The notes: a model not told the origin generated them from the letters alone. A stretch of DNA of 49,484 nucleotides from Bacillota bacterium (GCA_021783135.1 JAJXUE010000018.1:1-49484); one strand, 5' to 3'. Shown: positions 25,701 through 32,439, counted from the stretch's first letter. Made by a program: numbers and translations.

Positions 25701-27248
25701 GAAGCCGGGTTAAATCAATTCCTGTTTGAAATGGCCAATATCCGTGACCAGTGTTCCTGGGTGCATCGTTCCGAACCGGCACTTGCCACCCAAAAGGCCC
25801 AAGATTTAATCCGTATGGCTGTAGCCAAGGTCAAGCTCCATGTGCCCTTGCAACTCACACCAATTCCGGTGCGGCCTGCTGCACTCGTGTTGGGCGGCGG
25901 CATTGCCGGCCTGACGGCCAGCCTGCAGTTGGCGCAGCAAGGCTTTAAGGCCTACTTGGTGGAACGGGAACCGGTTTTAGGCGGCGGCATGCGCACGCTT
26001 TCCTGCACTGAAGACGGCCGGGACGCCCAGGCTTACCTGGATAACGTGCTTAATACAGTTCACGCGCACCCACTGATTGAAGTGTTTACTGCCGGTGAAC
26101 TAGTGGACTTTACCGGTCACCAGGGGCATTTCACGAGCACCGTCAAGACTCCCAACGGTGTGCGCAAGTTAGAGCACGGTGTAGTGCTTGTAGCCACAGG
26201 TGGCCAGCCGACAGAAGCTAACCCGCGCTATGGCCGGGGCCGAGACAGGCGGATTATCAGCCTGACTGAATTGGAAGCTAAGCTGGCTGCGGTAGCGCGA
26301 GAGCAGCAAGGTGAGCAGCACACCATTGCAGGTGAGCAGCACGCCATTGCAGGTGAGCAGCACGTCACGGCAGGTGAGCAGCTCGTCACGGCAGGTGAGC
26401 AGCACGCCACTGCAGGCGAGGTTCTAGGGCCCTGGCAGGAGGCAGTGATCGTACTGTGCGCGAGTGCGGGTTCAGATTTGCCTTATTGTAGCAGAACTTG
26501 CTGTACCCAGGCGATCAGCAATGCCATACGGCTCAAACAGCATAATCCCGCCGGTAGGGTGTTTGTACTCTATCGCGACATTCGCACCTATGCCTTTTGG
26601 GAACGTTACTATCGTTTAGCACGGGAAATGGGAATAATCTTCCTCCGTTACGACGGGGAAAACTTACCGCAACCTCAAGTGGGCAGGAACTTGTCCCTTA
26701 CCGTGCCTGATTTAGATGCCGGAATAGAGTGGAAGCTTAAGCCGGATATCATAGCCTTAGCCCAAGGTTTTGGCCCAGCCACAGGCGCGCAGGAGCTAGG
26801 GATGATGTTGAAAGTACCGCTCAACGAAGATGGATTTTTTATGGAGACGCACGCTAAATTGGGACCCATGGATTTTCCGAGCTCCGGGCTGTTTCTCTGT
26901 GGCGGTGCACACGCCCCCAAATTTGTCAGTGAAGCAATCTCTCAGGCGCAAGGCGCGGTAGCCAGGGCGGCAACCATTCTGGCCAAATCACACTTGATGG
27001 TAGGAGGAGTAGTCGCTGCAGTAACCCCGGAAAAATGTGCGGCCTGTTTAACCTGTGTGCGAGTTTGCCCGTACAGTGTGCCAAAGATAGGCCCGGATAT
27101 GGTGGCGACCATAGACGCAGTGCAGTGCCATGGCTGCGGTACGTGTGTGGGTGAATGCCCGGCAAAGGCGATTGAACTGCAACATTATACCGATGCCCAA
27201 ATGCTTGCCAAAATCAGCGCTGTCAAGGAGGTGGACCAGGATGTCTAA
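22698..27248 (+). CDS. hdrA: Giant double HdrA with inserted GltD-like NAD(P)H/FAD module
   Basis: 1516 residues. Order: HdrA FAD start (GGGIAGMQSALDLAEGG, with CAMCLLGPKM), ferredoxin motif CTACGECEAVCP (about 108), a GltD-like unit (CRGTCPAGC near 159, FAD GAGPGG near 260, NAD(P)H GGGNVAIDTA near 390), ferredoxin-like CFNCGTCSECLQC (622), the rest of HdrA (CRCGIN near 927), a second HdrA FAD domain (GGGIAGLTAS near 1063), five 7-residue GEQHxxA repeats (1205-1239) and two [4Fe-4S] motifs (1447-1485). HdrA is the flavin subunit of bifurcating Hdr complexes; the GltD unit would take NAD(P)H electrons. It overlaps its neighbours by 8-11 bases. Confidence 0.9.
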   Translation: MSDKPVGAVLVLGGGIAGMQSALDLAEGGFLVHLVTDEPSIGGKMAKLDKTFPTNECAMCLLGPKMSDTASHPNIRLHTLSKLAQVQGEAGNFSVTVRHAARFVNMEECTACGECEAVCPVTVADEFNQAMSERKAIYKLFPQAVPNKYLIDKRGEPPCRGTCPAGCNVQGYVALLAEGRFPEALEVTRRKMPFAGICGRICHHPCETACNRKDLDQPIAIAQLKRAAADFGWAEAEQKQLLTQVPSAPQLDANGQVRKVGIIGAGPGGLAAAKDLAELGYQVTVIDALAQAGGMLSACIPHYRLPQPVVQREIAAILALGIEFRPNTTVGVDVSLAELQQEFPALLLALGCQKGRSLALEGNDLTGVFSGIEFLRAVALGQYVAVGRKVVIVGGGNVAIDTARTALRLGANEVHIYYRRDRAAMPAHAWEVAEAEAEGVVLHTGWAPCKLVGQQGNLNGIHFQRSSAEGRGSLNLDTTQNLTVAADSVILAIGQDSDLSCLNGSGIATQHGKITVDALTYATAVAGIFACGDVVSGPASVVEAVGAAHAAAESIHRYLHGLDLAAGRDTAKSPLVDAPPKSTRIKVPRQVQKLMEPSVRAQSFAEVYSGYSREEAIAEARRCFNCGTCSECLQCVTACKKGAINHAALPTEEQLQVGAIILAPGYEVQAGELRGEYGYGIYPNVMTSLEFERLLSSTGPTASHVLRPSDGKVPRKIAFIQCVGSRTCSKGNAYCSSICCMYATKEALIAREHDAQIEPTIFYLDLRSYGKNFDKYVKAAREGGVRYIRTMISSVREDPVSGNLRLKYAQGEALREEEFDLVVLAVGVKPPRDAADLAKITNIELNEYGFAATNPLNPVLTSQPGIFAAGAFQGPRDIPETVINASAAAAAAATQLAAGRNQLITPKIYPPERDVRGEPARVGVFICRCGINIASIVDVPETLAYVQTLPGVVHAEEFLYTCSQDTIKHIQGVIEASRLNRVVVASCTIRTHQPLFRAALREAGLNQFLFEMANIRDQCSWVHRSEPALATQKAQDLIRMAVAKVKLHVPLQLTPIPVRPAALVLGGGIAGLTASLQLAQQGFKAYLVEREPVLGGGMRTLSCTEDGRDAQAYLDNVLNTVHAHPLIEVFTAGELVDFTGHQGHFTSTVKTPNGVRKLEHGVVLVATGGQPTEANPRYGRGRDRRIISLTELEAKLAAVAREQQGEQHTIAGEQHAIAGEQHVTAGEQLVTAGEQHATAGEVLGPWQEAVIVLCASAGSDLPYCSRTCCTQAISNAIRLKQHNPAGRVFVLYRDIRTYAFWERYYRLAREMGIIFLRYDGENLPQPQVGRNLSLTVPDLDAGIEWKLKPDIIALAQGFGPATGAQELGMMLKVPLNEDGFFMETHAKLGPMDFPSSGLFLCGGAHAPKFVSEAISQAQGAVARAATILAKSHLMVGGVVAAVTPEKCAACLTCVRVCPYSVPKIGPDMVATIDAVQCHGCGTCVGECPAKAIELQHYTDAQMLAKISAVKEVDQDV
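26310..26414 (+). repeat. Five tandem 21-bp repeats inside hdrA
   Basis: Five in-frame copies of GGTGAGCAGCAC plus nine variable bases encode GEQHTIA, GEQHAIA, GEQHVTA, GEQLVTA and GEQHATA; a sixth begins as GGCGAG. The repeat sits between beta-strands of the second FAD domain, in a probable surface loop. Each unit is seven codons, so copy-number change keeps the frame. Confidence 0.95.
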
Positions 27249-27687
27249 TCGTGATTTTGCACCCAAAATAGTTGCCTTTTGCTGCTACTACTGTGCCTAC
27301 TCTGCAGCTGATTTAGCCGGCTCCCTGCGCTTACAGTATCCGCCCACAGTGCGGTTGATTGAACAGCCGTGTTCAGGCAAAATCGACATAAGGCTGTTGT
27401 TACAGGCCTTTGAAGCCGGAGCGGACGGGGTGTATGTGGCTGGATGCCTGGAAGGAGACTGTCATTTTCTCCAAGGCAATATCCGGGCTAAGAAGCGGGT
27501 TAATGCCGCCAAAAAAATCCTCGACAAGATTGGGGTCGGCGGGGAACGTTTAGAGATGTTTAATTTGTCCGGCTCTATGGGACCTCGCTTTGCCGCAATT
27601 GCCACCGAAATGACTGAGCGCATTTTGCGGCTTGGCCCGAGCCCACTCAGTACGGCCGATAAGGGAGAGGAGGGGAAGGCAGAATGA
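27241..27687 (+). CDS. mvhD: MvhD-like [2Fe-2S] electron-transfer subunit
   Basis: 148 residues. The MvhD/FlpD signature cysteines are seen in VAFCCYYCAYSAAD, EQPCSGKIDI and VAGCLEGDCHF. In methanogens MvhD links hydrogenase to HdrA; in acetogens it is part of the MetFV-HdrABC complex without a hydrogenase, which matches the absence of mvhA/mvhG here. ATG at 27241 overlaps hdrA by 8 bases and the stop overlaps metV (ATGA). Confidence 0.92.
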   Translation: MSNRDFAPKIVAFCCYYCAYSAADLAGSLRLQYPPTVRLIEQPCSGKIDIRLLLQAFEAGADGVYVAGCLEGDCHFLQGNIRAKKRVNAAKKILDKIGVGGERLEMFNLSGSMGPRFAAIATEMTERILRLGPSPLSTADKGEEGKAE

Positions 27688-28355
27688 TCGTCGCAGCAGC
27701 AAAACCCTGGGAAGAGATTATGGCTTCGTTACACGGGATGCATAAAGTACTGGTCGTAGGGTGTGGGGGCTGTGTCGCGGTTTGTCTGGCAGGTGGCGAA
27801 AAAGAAGCCGGCATTATGGCTAGTACGCTGCGCATGCAACGCAAGCTCCAAGGCGAACCCGTCGAAACCGAAGAGATAACCCTAACCCGGCAGTGTGACC
27901 CAGAATATGTACGGGAACTGGGCAAGAAGCTGGAAGGGGTCGATGGTATTCTTTCTCTCGCCTGTGGCGTTGGGGTCCAGGTTATTGCCGAACATTACCC
28001 CAATATCTGGGTTGCTCCGGCTTTAAACACCAAGTTTGCCGGTGCCACCTTAGAGCATGGCAGCTGGGAAGAACGCTGTGGCTTATGTGGTGACTGCGTG
28101 CTGGGCCAAACCGGCGGTATTTGCCCGATTATCCGCTGTGCCAAAAGCCTGCTCAACGGACCATGCGGCGGCTCACAAGACGGTAAATGTGAGGTCAAGC
28201 CTAACGAGTGCGCGTGGAACCTGATATACGAACGGATGGGCCGGTTAGGCAGGCTAAACCAGTTATTGGAAGTAGCGGAAGCCAAGGATTGGTCGCAGGG
28301 CCGAGACGGCGGGCCGCGCCGGGTAGTCAGAGAGGATGTGAAGCTGGATGACTGA
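27684..28355 (+). CDS. metV: MetV, zinc/iron-sulfur partner of methylene-THF reductase
   Basis: 223 residues of the methylenetetrahydrofolate reductase C-terminal (MetV) family. Cysteines occur in VVGCGGCVAVC, LACGVGVQ and the C-terminal cluster region CGLCGDCVLGQTGGICP with PCGGS. MetV partners MetF in acetogens and carries an iron-sulfur cluster that feeds the flavin of MetF. The start overlaps mvhD (ATGA) and the end overlaps metF by 8 bases, so stoichiometric coupled translation is likely. Confidence 0.92.
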   Translation: MIVAAAKPWEEIMASLHGMHKVLVVGCGGCVAVCLAGGEKEAGIMASTLRMQRKLQGEPVETEEITLTRQCDPEYVRELGKKLEGVDGILSLACGVGVQVIAEHYPNIWVAPALNTKFAGATLEHGSWEERCGLCGDCVLGQTGGICPIIRCAKSLLNGPCGGSQDGKCEVKPNECAWNLIYERMGRLGRLNQLLEVAEAKDWSQGRDGGPRRVVREDVKLDD

Positions 28356-29265
28356 GCCAAGCAGCAAACTACAAAGCTTGTTAGACTCGGGGCAGTTCGT
28401 GGTTACGTGCGAGATTGGACCGCCGAAAAACGCATCAGGTACAGGGATTACCCAGCATGCCGCTCAGCTTAAGGCTTATGCCGCTGCGATGAATTTAACT
28501 GACAACCAGACTGCAATCGTGCGACTTTCCAGCATCGCTGCAGGCGTACACGTCTTGGCCGGCGGAGGAGAACCAATCATCCAGATGACCTGCCGTGATC
28601 GTAATCGGATAGCGCTGCAAAGTGACTTGCTGGGCGCGTACAGTCTGGGTCTGCGCAATCTGCTCTGTCTGTCCGGCGACCATCAGGCTTTCGGCAATCA
28701 TCCGGCTGCCAAAAACGTCTTTGACCTGGATTCCATCCAGCTAATCAAAACAGTTAAAGATATGCGCGACAGCAAGGTGTTTCATTGCGGGGAAAAAATT
28801 AAACAGGATGAGCCTCAGTTCTATATCGGGGCAGTAGCTAATCCTTTTGCTGACCCGTTCGAATATCGGGTGCATCGGTTGGAGAAAAAAATTCGGGCGG
28901 GAGCACAGTTCATTCAAACCCAATGTATTTTTGACATGCAGCGCTTTGAAACCTTCATGGACTTAGCACGTAAGCGCGGTCTGCCTGAGCGCACTCACAT
29001 TCTGGCCGGCGTAATGCCGATTAAGTCAGCCAAGGTCGCTAAGTATATGCAAAAAAACGTTTCCGGCATGTTGGTGCCGCAGGCAGTTATCGAACGCCTG
29101 GAGCAGGCGGAAGATCAGGCTCAGGAAGGCGTGAAAATCTGTATCGAACAAATCCGGCACCTCAAGACTATACCGGGAATCCATGGCGTGCATATTATGG
29201 CAGTGGCTTGGGAAGAAATTGTGCCGAGTATCGTTACAGGGGCCGGGCTTATGCCCAGGCTTTAA
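28348..29265 (+). CDS. metF: 5,10-methylenetetrahydrofolate reductase
   Basis: 305 residues of the MTHFR TIM-barrel family: reduces methylene-THF to methyl-THF with a bound flavin. Seen: FVVTCEIGPPKNASG at the start, the NLLCLSGDHQAFG segment and AQFIQTQCIFD. Together with MetV and the Hdr/MvhD genes upstream it completes the methyl branch step of the Wood-Ljungdahl pathway, as in Moorella. It could also run oxidatively. ATG overlaps metV by 8 bases; last gene of the sigma-54 operon, with a small Cys-rich gene 16 bases later. Confidence 0.94.
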   Translation: MTEPSSKLQSLLDSGQFVVTCEIGPPKNASGTGITQHAAQLKAYAAAMNLTDNQTAIVRLSSIAAGVHVLAGGGEPIIQMTCRDRNRIALQSDLLGAYSLGLRNLLCLSGDHQAFGNHPAAKNVFDLDSIQLIKTVKDMRDSKVFHCGEKIKQDEPQFYIGAVANPFADPFEYRVHRLEKKIRAGAQFIQTQCIFDMQRFETFMDLARKRGLPERTHILAGVMPIKSAKVAKYMQKNVSGMLVPQAVIERLEQAEDQAQEGVKICIEQIRHLKTIPGIHGVHIMAVAWEEIVPSIVTGAGLMPRL

Positions 29266-29281
29266 AGAGGAGGGCGTTAAC

Positions 29282-29440
29282 ATGACGTATCTCGATTATT
29301 GCAAGGCTTGCCAAAAATATTATGACAACACCTATCTTCTCCACTGTGAATGCGGACTAAGTATGTGCCAAGGGTGCTGGCTAGAATACGACTTTATCTG
29401 CCCAATGTGCGAAGCCGACCATAGCGCCGACCAGTGCTAA
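29282..29440 (+). CDS. Small Cys-rich zinc-binding protein, 52 aa
   Basis: Begins MTYLDYCKACQKYYDN and contains CxxC (7, 10), CxC (22, 24), CxxC (29, 32) and CPMC (40, 43), a pattern able to bind two zinc ions, RING or treble-clef like. ATG 29282 follows AAGAGGAGGG (29266-29275), 16 bases after metF, so it is probably the end of that operon. No family name is certain. It may be an assembly or regulatory factor for the complex. Confidence 0.7.
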   Translation: MTYLDYCKACQKYYDNTYLLHCECGLSMCQGCWLEYDFICPMCEADHSADQC

Positions 29441-29664
29441 AGGCAAAAACTTCCTGAACTATTCGGTAATCGGGCGCATAAGCTATACCAAACAGAGCAA
29501 GAAACAGTAAAACGCAAGTGCAGAAAAGCACAAGCGTGCACTGTAAGCCCCAATAAACTGTGCCAGAAAGACTTAGAGTCGTAAGGCCAGCGGTGAATGT
29601 CACTGCTGGCCTTTTATCTTTCCCGCTGTTCCTAAAAACCAAGGTTGGAGAGGAGTGGAGCCTT
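29441..29664. other. Gap holding RNA element E2 before the second Com-like gene
   Basis: GACTTAGAGTC (29570-29580) and the hairpin AAGGCCAGCGGTG/CACTGCTGGCCTT (29583-29595 and 29600-29612) with T tract lie in the second half; the hairpin is a strong terminator. The first half has only a GTGCA-containing small inverted repeat near 29519-29541. The ribosome site AGGAG of the next gene is at 29651-29655. Confidence 0.6.
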
Positions 29665-29844
29665 ATGAGGCAAGACCTAAGGTGCAGCTGCAAAAAACTG
29701 GTGTGTCAAATCGAAGGAGAGGACATCATCATCAAGTGCCGCCATTGTAAAAAAATGATATACATTCACACCCGCGGACTCATCAGCATGGAGTTTAGAA
29801 CGATGGAACCCCTGCAGCAATTGAATCAGTCTAGTAATTTATAG
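29665..29844 (+). CDS. Com-like zinc-finger protein (second)
   Basis: 59 residues, MRQDLRCSCKKLVCQI at the start, nearly the same as the protein at 19383: cysteines C-x-C-x4-C and CRHC, then YIHTRGLISMEF. ATG 29665 has AGAGGAGTGGAG upstream. It is bracketed by RNA elements E2 (upstream) and E3 (13 bases after the stop). The Com family includes an RNA-binding translational activator in phage Mu, so a role acting on these hairpins is possible but unproven. Confidence 0.75.
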   Translation: MRQDLRCSCKKLVCQIEGEDIIIKCRHCKKMIYIHTRGLISMEFRTMEPLQQLNQSSNL

Positions 29845-29856
29845 CATAGCCGATAA

Positions 29857-29897
29857 GACTTTTAAGTCGTCAGGCCAGCGCATTTACGCTGGCCTTT
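29857..29897 (+). other. Two-hairpin RNA element E3
   Basis: GACTTTTAAGTC (29857-29868) followed by AGGCCAGCG/CGCTGGCCT (29872-29880 and 29887-29895) and T-rich sequence. Same layout as E1 and E2, between the second and third Com-like genes. Confidence 0.6.
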
Positions 29898-29935
29898 ATT
29901 TATTACCAATTATTACTAATGTGGAGGTGGAGAGA

Positions 29936-30124
29936 GTGCAAGACTTCCGCTGCGGTTGCAAAAAGATAGTGTGCCAAATTGAGGGTGATGCCATCTTGAT
30001 CAAGTGCCGTCACTGCAAACGCTATATCCAGATTAACACCAAGGGAATAACCAATTTTCAATACAAGTTAGGTCCTGAGGAAAGTGAAAAGCCTTTTATC
30101 CTAAAACCACCAGAGGCACCTTAA
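29936..30124 (+). CDS. Com-like zinc-finger protein (third)
   Basis: 62 residues, start MQDFRCGCKKIVCQIEGD, again with C-x-C-x4-C and CRHC, and a longer Pro-rich tail (KPFILKPPEAP). It is more divergent than the other two. GTG 29936 is chosen because GGAGG (29923-29927) is eight bases upstream and the N-terminus then matches its paralogues. The stop codon lies in the first unit of a 10-bp tandem repeat. Confidence 0.75.
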   Translation: MQDFRCGCKKIVCQIEGDAILIKCRHCKRYIQINTKGITNFQYKLGPEESEKPFILKPPEAP

Positions 30125-30160
30125 CCAAGCTTAACCAAGTTTAACCAAGCTTAACCAAAC
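30121..30160 (+). repeat. Four tandem 10-bp repeats (TTAACCAAGC)
   Basis: Four consecutive units: TTAACCAAGC, TTAACCAAGT, TTAACCAAGC, TTAACCAAAC. The first overlaps the stop codon of the third Com-like gene. One turn of helix per unit suggests a protein-binding array or slippage-prone spacer ahead of the two membrane-peptide genes. Confidence 0.9.
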
Positions 30161-30196
30161 TAAGCACAAACTCAAAACCAAAAGGAGTGAAGAGTG

Positions 30197-30325
30197 ATGC
30201 TAAAAAGTATTTTGAGCAAAGGTTTTATCCAGGTCTACCGTGCCCTGTTTGTTGCCGCATTTGTCGCGCTTAATCTTGTCGGGCTGGTGTTCTTAGGGGC
30301 AATTGCCTTCTACCTGATCTTCTAA
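30197..30325 (+). CDS. Small membrane peptide, 42 aa (first)
   Basis: ATG 30197 with AAAGGAGTGA (30181-30190) upstream. The peptide starts MLKSILSKGFIQVYRALFV and is one long hydrophobic helix with a basic N-terminus. The stretch FVALNLVG recurs as FVALNLAG in the signal segment of the heptahaem cytochrome at 30604, so the two are related. Too short for most gene finders. Likely a small subunit of the cytochrome complex; function unknown. Confidence 0.65.
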   Translation: MLKSILSKGFIQVYRALFVAAFVALNLVGLVFLGAIAFYLIF

Positions 30326-30376
30326 GGCCGGTAGTGCCCGGTGCAAGAACAAATAATTAGGAGAGGGTGAGGACAG

Positions 30377-30505
30377 ATGCTTAAGCAAGGGATCCGTACA
30401 GGTTTGCTGCAAGTATGCCGTGGCGTAATGGCAGGAGTGTTGGTCTTTGAAATCGGTTCCTTCTTGGCTGTTTTGGGTCTGATCGGCTACAAAGTAATGT
30501 TTTAA
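30377..30505 (+). CDS. Small membrane peptide, 42 aa (second)
   Basis: ATG 30377 with GGAGAGGGTGAGG (30360-30372) upstream; the peptide starts MLKQGIRTGLLQVCRGVMAG, a basic start then one hydrophobic helix. Same length and layout as the peptide at 30197 and similar to the cytochrome's N-terminus. The stop overlaps a TAATG that opens the cytochrome frame. Function unknown. Confidence 0.6.
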   Translation: MLKQGIRTGLLQVCRGVMAGVLVFEIGSFLAVLGLIGYKVMF

Positions 30506-30603
30506 TGAAATTGTACCATTCGGGTCTGGAGGCTCCGAGTCCAAAGACCGGTTTCCCCATCTGGGAAAAAATCCGGTTAGGGAGAAAGGAGTGGACCCTG
30601 AGG

Positions 30604-31533
30604 ATGGAACACAAACGAGTGAGGCAAGGTTTTGTGTACGGCCTGGCAGGGTTATTTACCGCAACCTTTGTCGCATTGAATTTGGCCGGCATTATTACCT
30701 TGTTGGTTTTCTTTTTTTCCCCGTTCGCCTTTGCCGGTGGTGGCATAGCGCAAAACGAGCAAGCCAACGCCAAGTGCCTTAGTTGTCACAGCCAACCGGG
30801 CTTCAACGTGGTCAAAGGAAGTGCCACCATTGACCTCTACGTAGATAAAACGCAGTATCAAGCATCAATCCACGGTACGCGTGCCTGCACCAGTTGTCAT
30901 AGCGATTTGGGCGGAGTCCCTCATACCAACCCAGTGTATGGTCAAGAACTGGCCCAACAAGTAAATCAACAATGTGTAGCTTGCCACACGGACGAGGGTA
31001 AAGCATATTTAAGCAGCATCCACGGTGAACAGCTTATAGCCGGCAAAGAGGGGGCCGCGTGCAGTGACTGTCACGGTAAACACAATATTCAGAAGAGCAG
31101 CGACCCTGCAGCAACTACCTACCGGCTAACTATCTCTAATATCTGTATGAATTGCCACCAAGGCAAGGTAGCCCAAAGTTACAACTACAGCTTCCACGGC
31201 ACAGCAATCAAGCTGGGTTATACCAAGTCAGCTACTTGCGCCGACTGTCACGGCACTCACGCCATTTTACCCCCAGAAAACCCCAATTCGAGTGTCAGTA
31301 AACAAAACGAACCACAAACCTGTGCCCAGTGCCATCTGCAGGCACAGCCCAATTTCGCACAAGGCAACGAGCACGCAGTGCCTCAGGATCAACAAAATGA
31401 CTTTCCGCTGTGGATTGTTTGGAAGATATTTTTAGGTTTAATTGTTTTCGACATCCTCAAGGATGGCAGTATCGCTGTCTTCGAACTTATCCGCAGGTTA
31501 ATCAATACCAGACGCAACACCCCTAAGTCCTAA
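30604..31533 (+). CDS. Heptahaem c-type cytochrome, membrane-anchored
   Basis: 309 residues from ATG 30604. A basic N-terminus and hydrophobic segment (FVALNLAGIITLLVFFF) form a signal anchor ending SPFAFAGGG. Seven CxxCH haem sites follow: CLSCH, CTSCH, CVACH, CSDCH, CMNCH, CADCH, CAQCH. A C-terminal membrane helix (about 268-284) precedes a basic tail. Similar to NapC/NrfH-linked or multihaem quinol-coupled electron carriers. AGAAAGGAG (30582-30590) is 13 bases upstream; an alternative ATG at 30505 would add 33 residues. Needs ResB/ResC for haem attachment. The cytochrome b next door is its likely partner. Confidence 0.88.
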   Translation: MEHKRVRQGFVYGLAGLFTATFVALNLAGIITLLVFFFSPFAFAGGGIAQNEQANAKCLSCHSQPGFNVVKGSATIDLYVDKTQYQASIHGTRACTSCHSDLGGVPHTNPVYGQELAQQVNQQCVACHTDEGKAYLSSIHGEQLIAGKEGAACSDCHGKHNIQKSSDPAATTYRLTISNICMNCHQGKVAQSYNYSFHGTAIKLGYTKSATCADCHGTHAILPPENPNSSVSKQNEPQTCAQCHLQAQPNFAQGNEHAVPQDQQNDFPLWIVWKIFLGLIVFDILKDGSIAVFELIRRLINTRRNTPKS

Positions 31534-31590
31534 AAATGCCTTTACAGGCGAGAACAAGAGGTGCTTAACCAGAGAGGGGGATTAAACCTT

Positions 31591-32439
31591 ATGGCACAGC
31601 AAACAACAACAAAGACCGCTCCTATGCCGAATTTCATTGAGCGCTTCGATAAACACCAGCGCTACCAGCACATATTGTTAATCGTGAGCATATTTTTCCT
31701 CTGCTTGACCGGTTTTCCGATTAAGTACGCAGATGCGGCTTGGGCTAGAGCTATAGTAGCCATGTTTCAGGGCTTTGACCATATGTTTACAGTACACCTG
31801 GTGTCGGCTGTGTGTATGATCTTAAGTGGTATCTACCACATTGTCTGGATTGTGCTGCACTTTAAAAATCACGGACCTAAATGGGCAATGCTCCCCTCTT
31901 TTAAGGATTTTAAAGATGCCTGGCACCACGGTTTATACCTTATCGGTGTCCGCAAGGCAAGACCACAGTATGACCGCTACACTTATCTGGAAAAATTCGA
32001 ATACTTTGCCGTGATTTACGGGATTCTGCTGATGGGTCTGAGTGGTTTTGTCCTCTGGTTCCCGGACGTAGCAGCCTGGATCATGCCGCGTTGGGTTATC
32101 GATATGTTTCGTATCGCACATAGCAACGAAGCACTGGTTTGTCTGTTTGCCTTAATCATTGGCCATTTTTTCTGGGTACACTTTAACCCTGATGCCTTTC
32201 CAACTAGTTCGGTTTGGTACAACGGCAAGATTTCCAAACAACATCTGCAAGAGGAGCATCCCTTAGAGTATGCTAGATTGGCCGAATTGTATGGTGAAAC
32301 AGGGGATAATGGGGATAATCTACACGCCGAGCAGGTTAAGCCACCTAAAGGACGCTTGTTTATGCTTGTAGAGTTACTCATCTATGTTGCCTTTGTGATA
32401 GTCCTTTTGGCCACATTTATTCCCGCGTTGTTAGCTTAG
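31591..32439 (+). CDS. Cytochrome b-type membrane subunit
   Basis: 282 residues with about four to five membrane helices and paired histidines: RYQHILLIVSI, MFTVHLVSAV, GIYHIVWIVLHF, RIAHSNEALVC and IIGHFFWVHFNPDAFP. This resembles the di-haem cytochrome b of formate dehydrogenase/hydrogenase type, which passes electrons between a periplasmic-side partner and menaquinone. ATG 31591 with GAGAGGGGG site is preferred to GTG 31561. It follows the heptahaem cytochrome by 57 bases, so the pair probably forms a quinone-linked electron module. Confidence 0.85.
   Translation: MAQQTTTKTAPMPNFIERFDKHQRYQHILLIVSIFFLCLTGFPIKYADAAWARAIVAMFQGFDHMFTVHLVSAVCMILSGIYHIVWIVLHFKNHGPKWAMLPSFKDFKDAWHHGLYLIGVRKARPQYDRYTYLEKFEYFAVIYGILLMGLSGFVLWFPDVAAWIMPRWVIDMFRIAHSNEALVCLFALIIGHFFWVHFNPDAFPTSSVWYNGKISKQHLQEEHPLEYARLAELYGETGDNGDNLHAEQVKPPKGRLFMLVELLIYVAFVIVLLATFIPALLA

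Noticed and set aside
26169-26410. Open frames on the minus strand rich in Cys-Ser-Pro repeats
   Set aside because: They are the antisense reading of the 21-bp repeat in hdrA and have no start signals.
26310-26414. CRISPR-like array
   Set aside because: Units of 21 bp with no spacers, in frame inside a gene; it is a coding minisatellite.
19570-29900. Elements E1-E3 as c-di-GMP, guanidine or other known riboswitches
   Set aside because: They lack the conserved loops and aptamer cores of the classes I checked by eye; I describe them as unassigned hairpin elements.
30121-30160. CRISPR or iteron origin from the 10-bp repeats
   Set aside because: Only four contiguous 10-bp units, no spacers, no replication gene nearby.
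30505-30603. ATG 30505 as the start of the heptahaem cytochrome
   Set aside because: It would put 33 hydrophilic residues before the signal segment; the start at 30604 gives a normal signal anchor. Kept as an alternative only.
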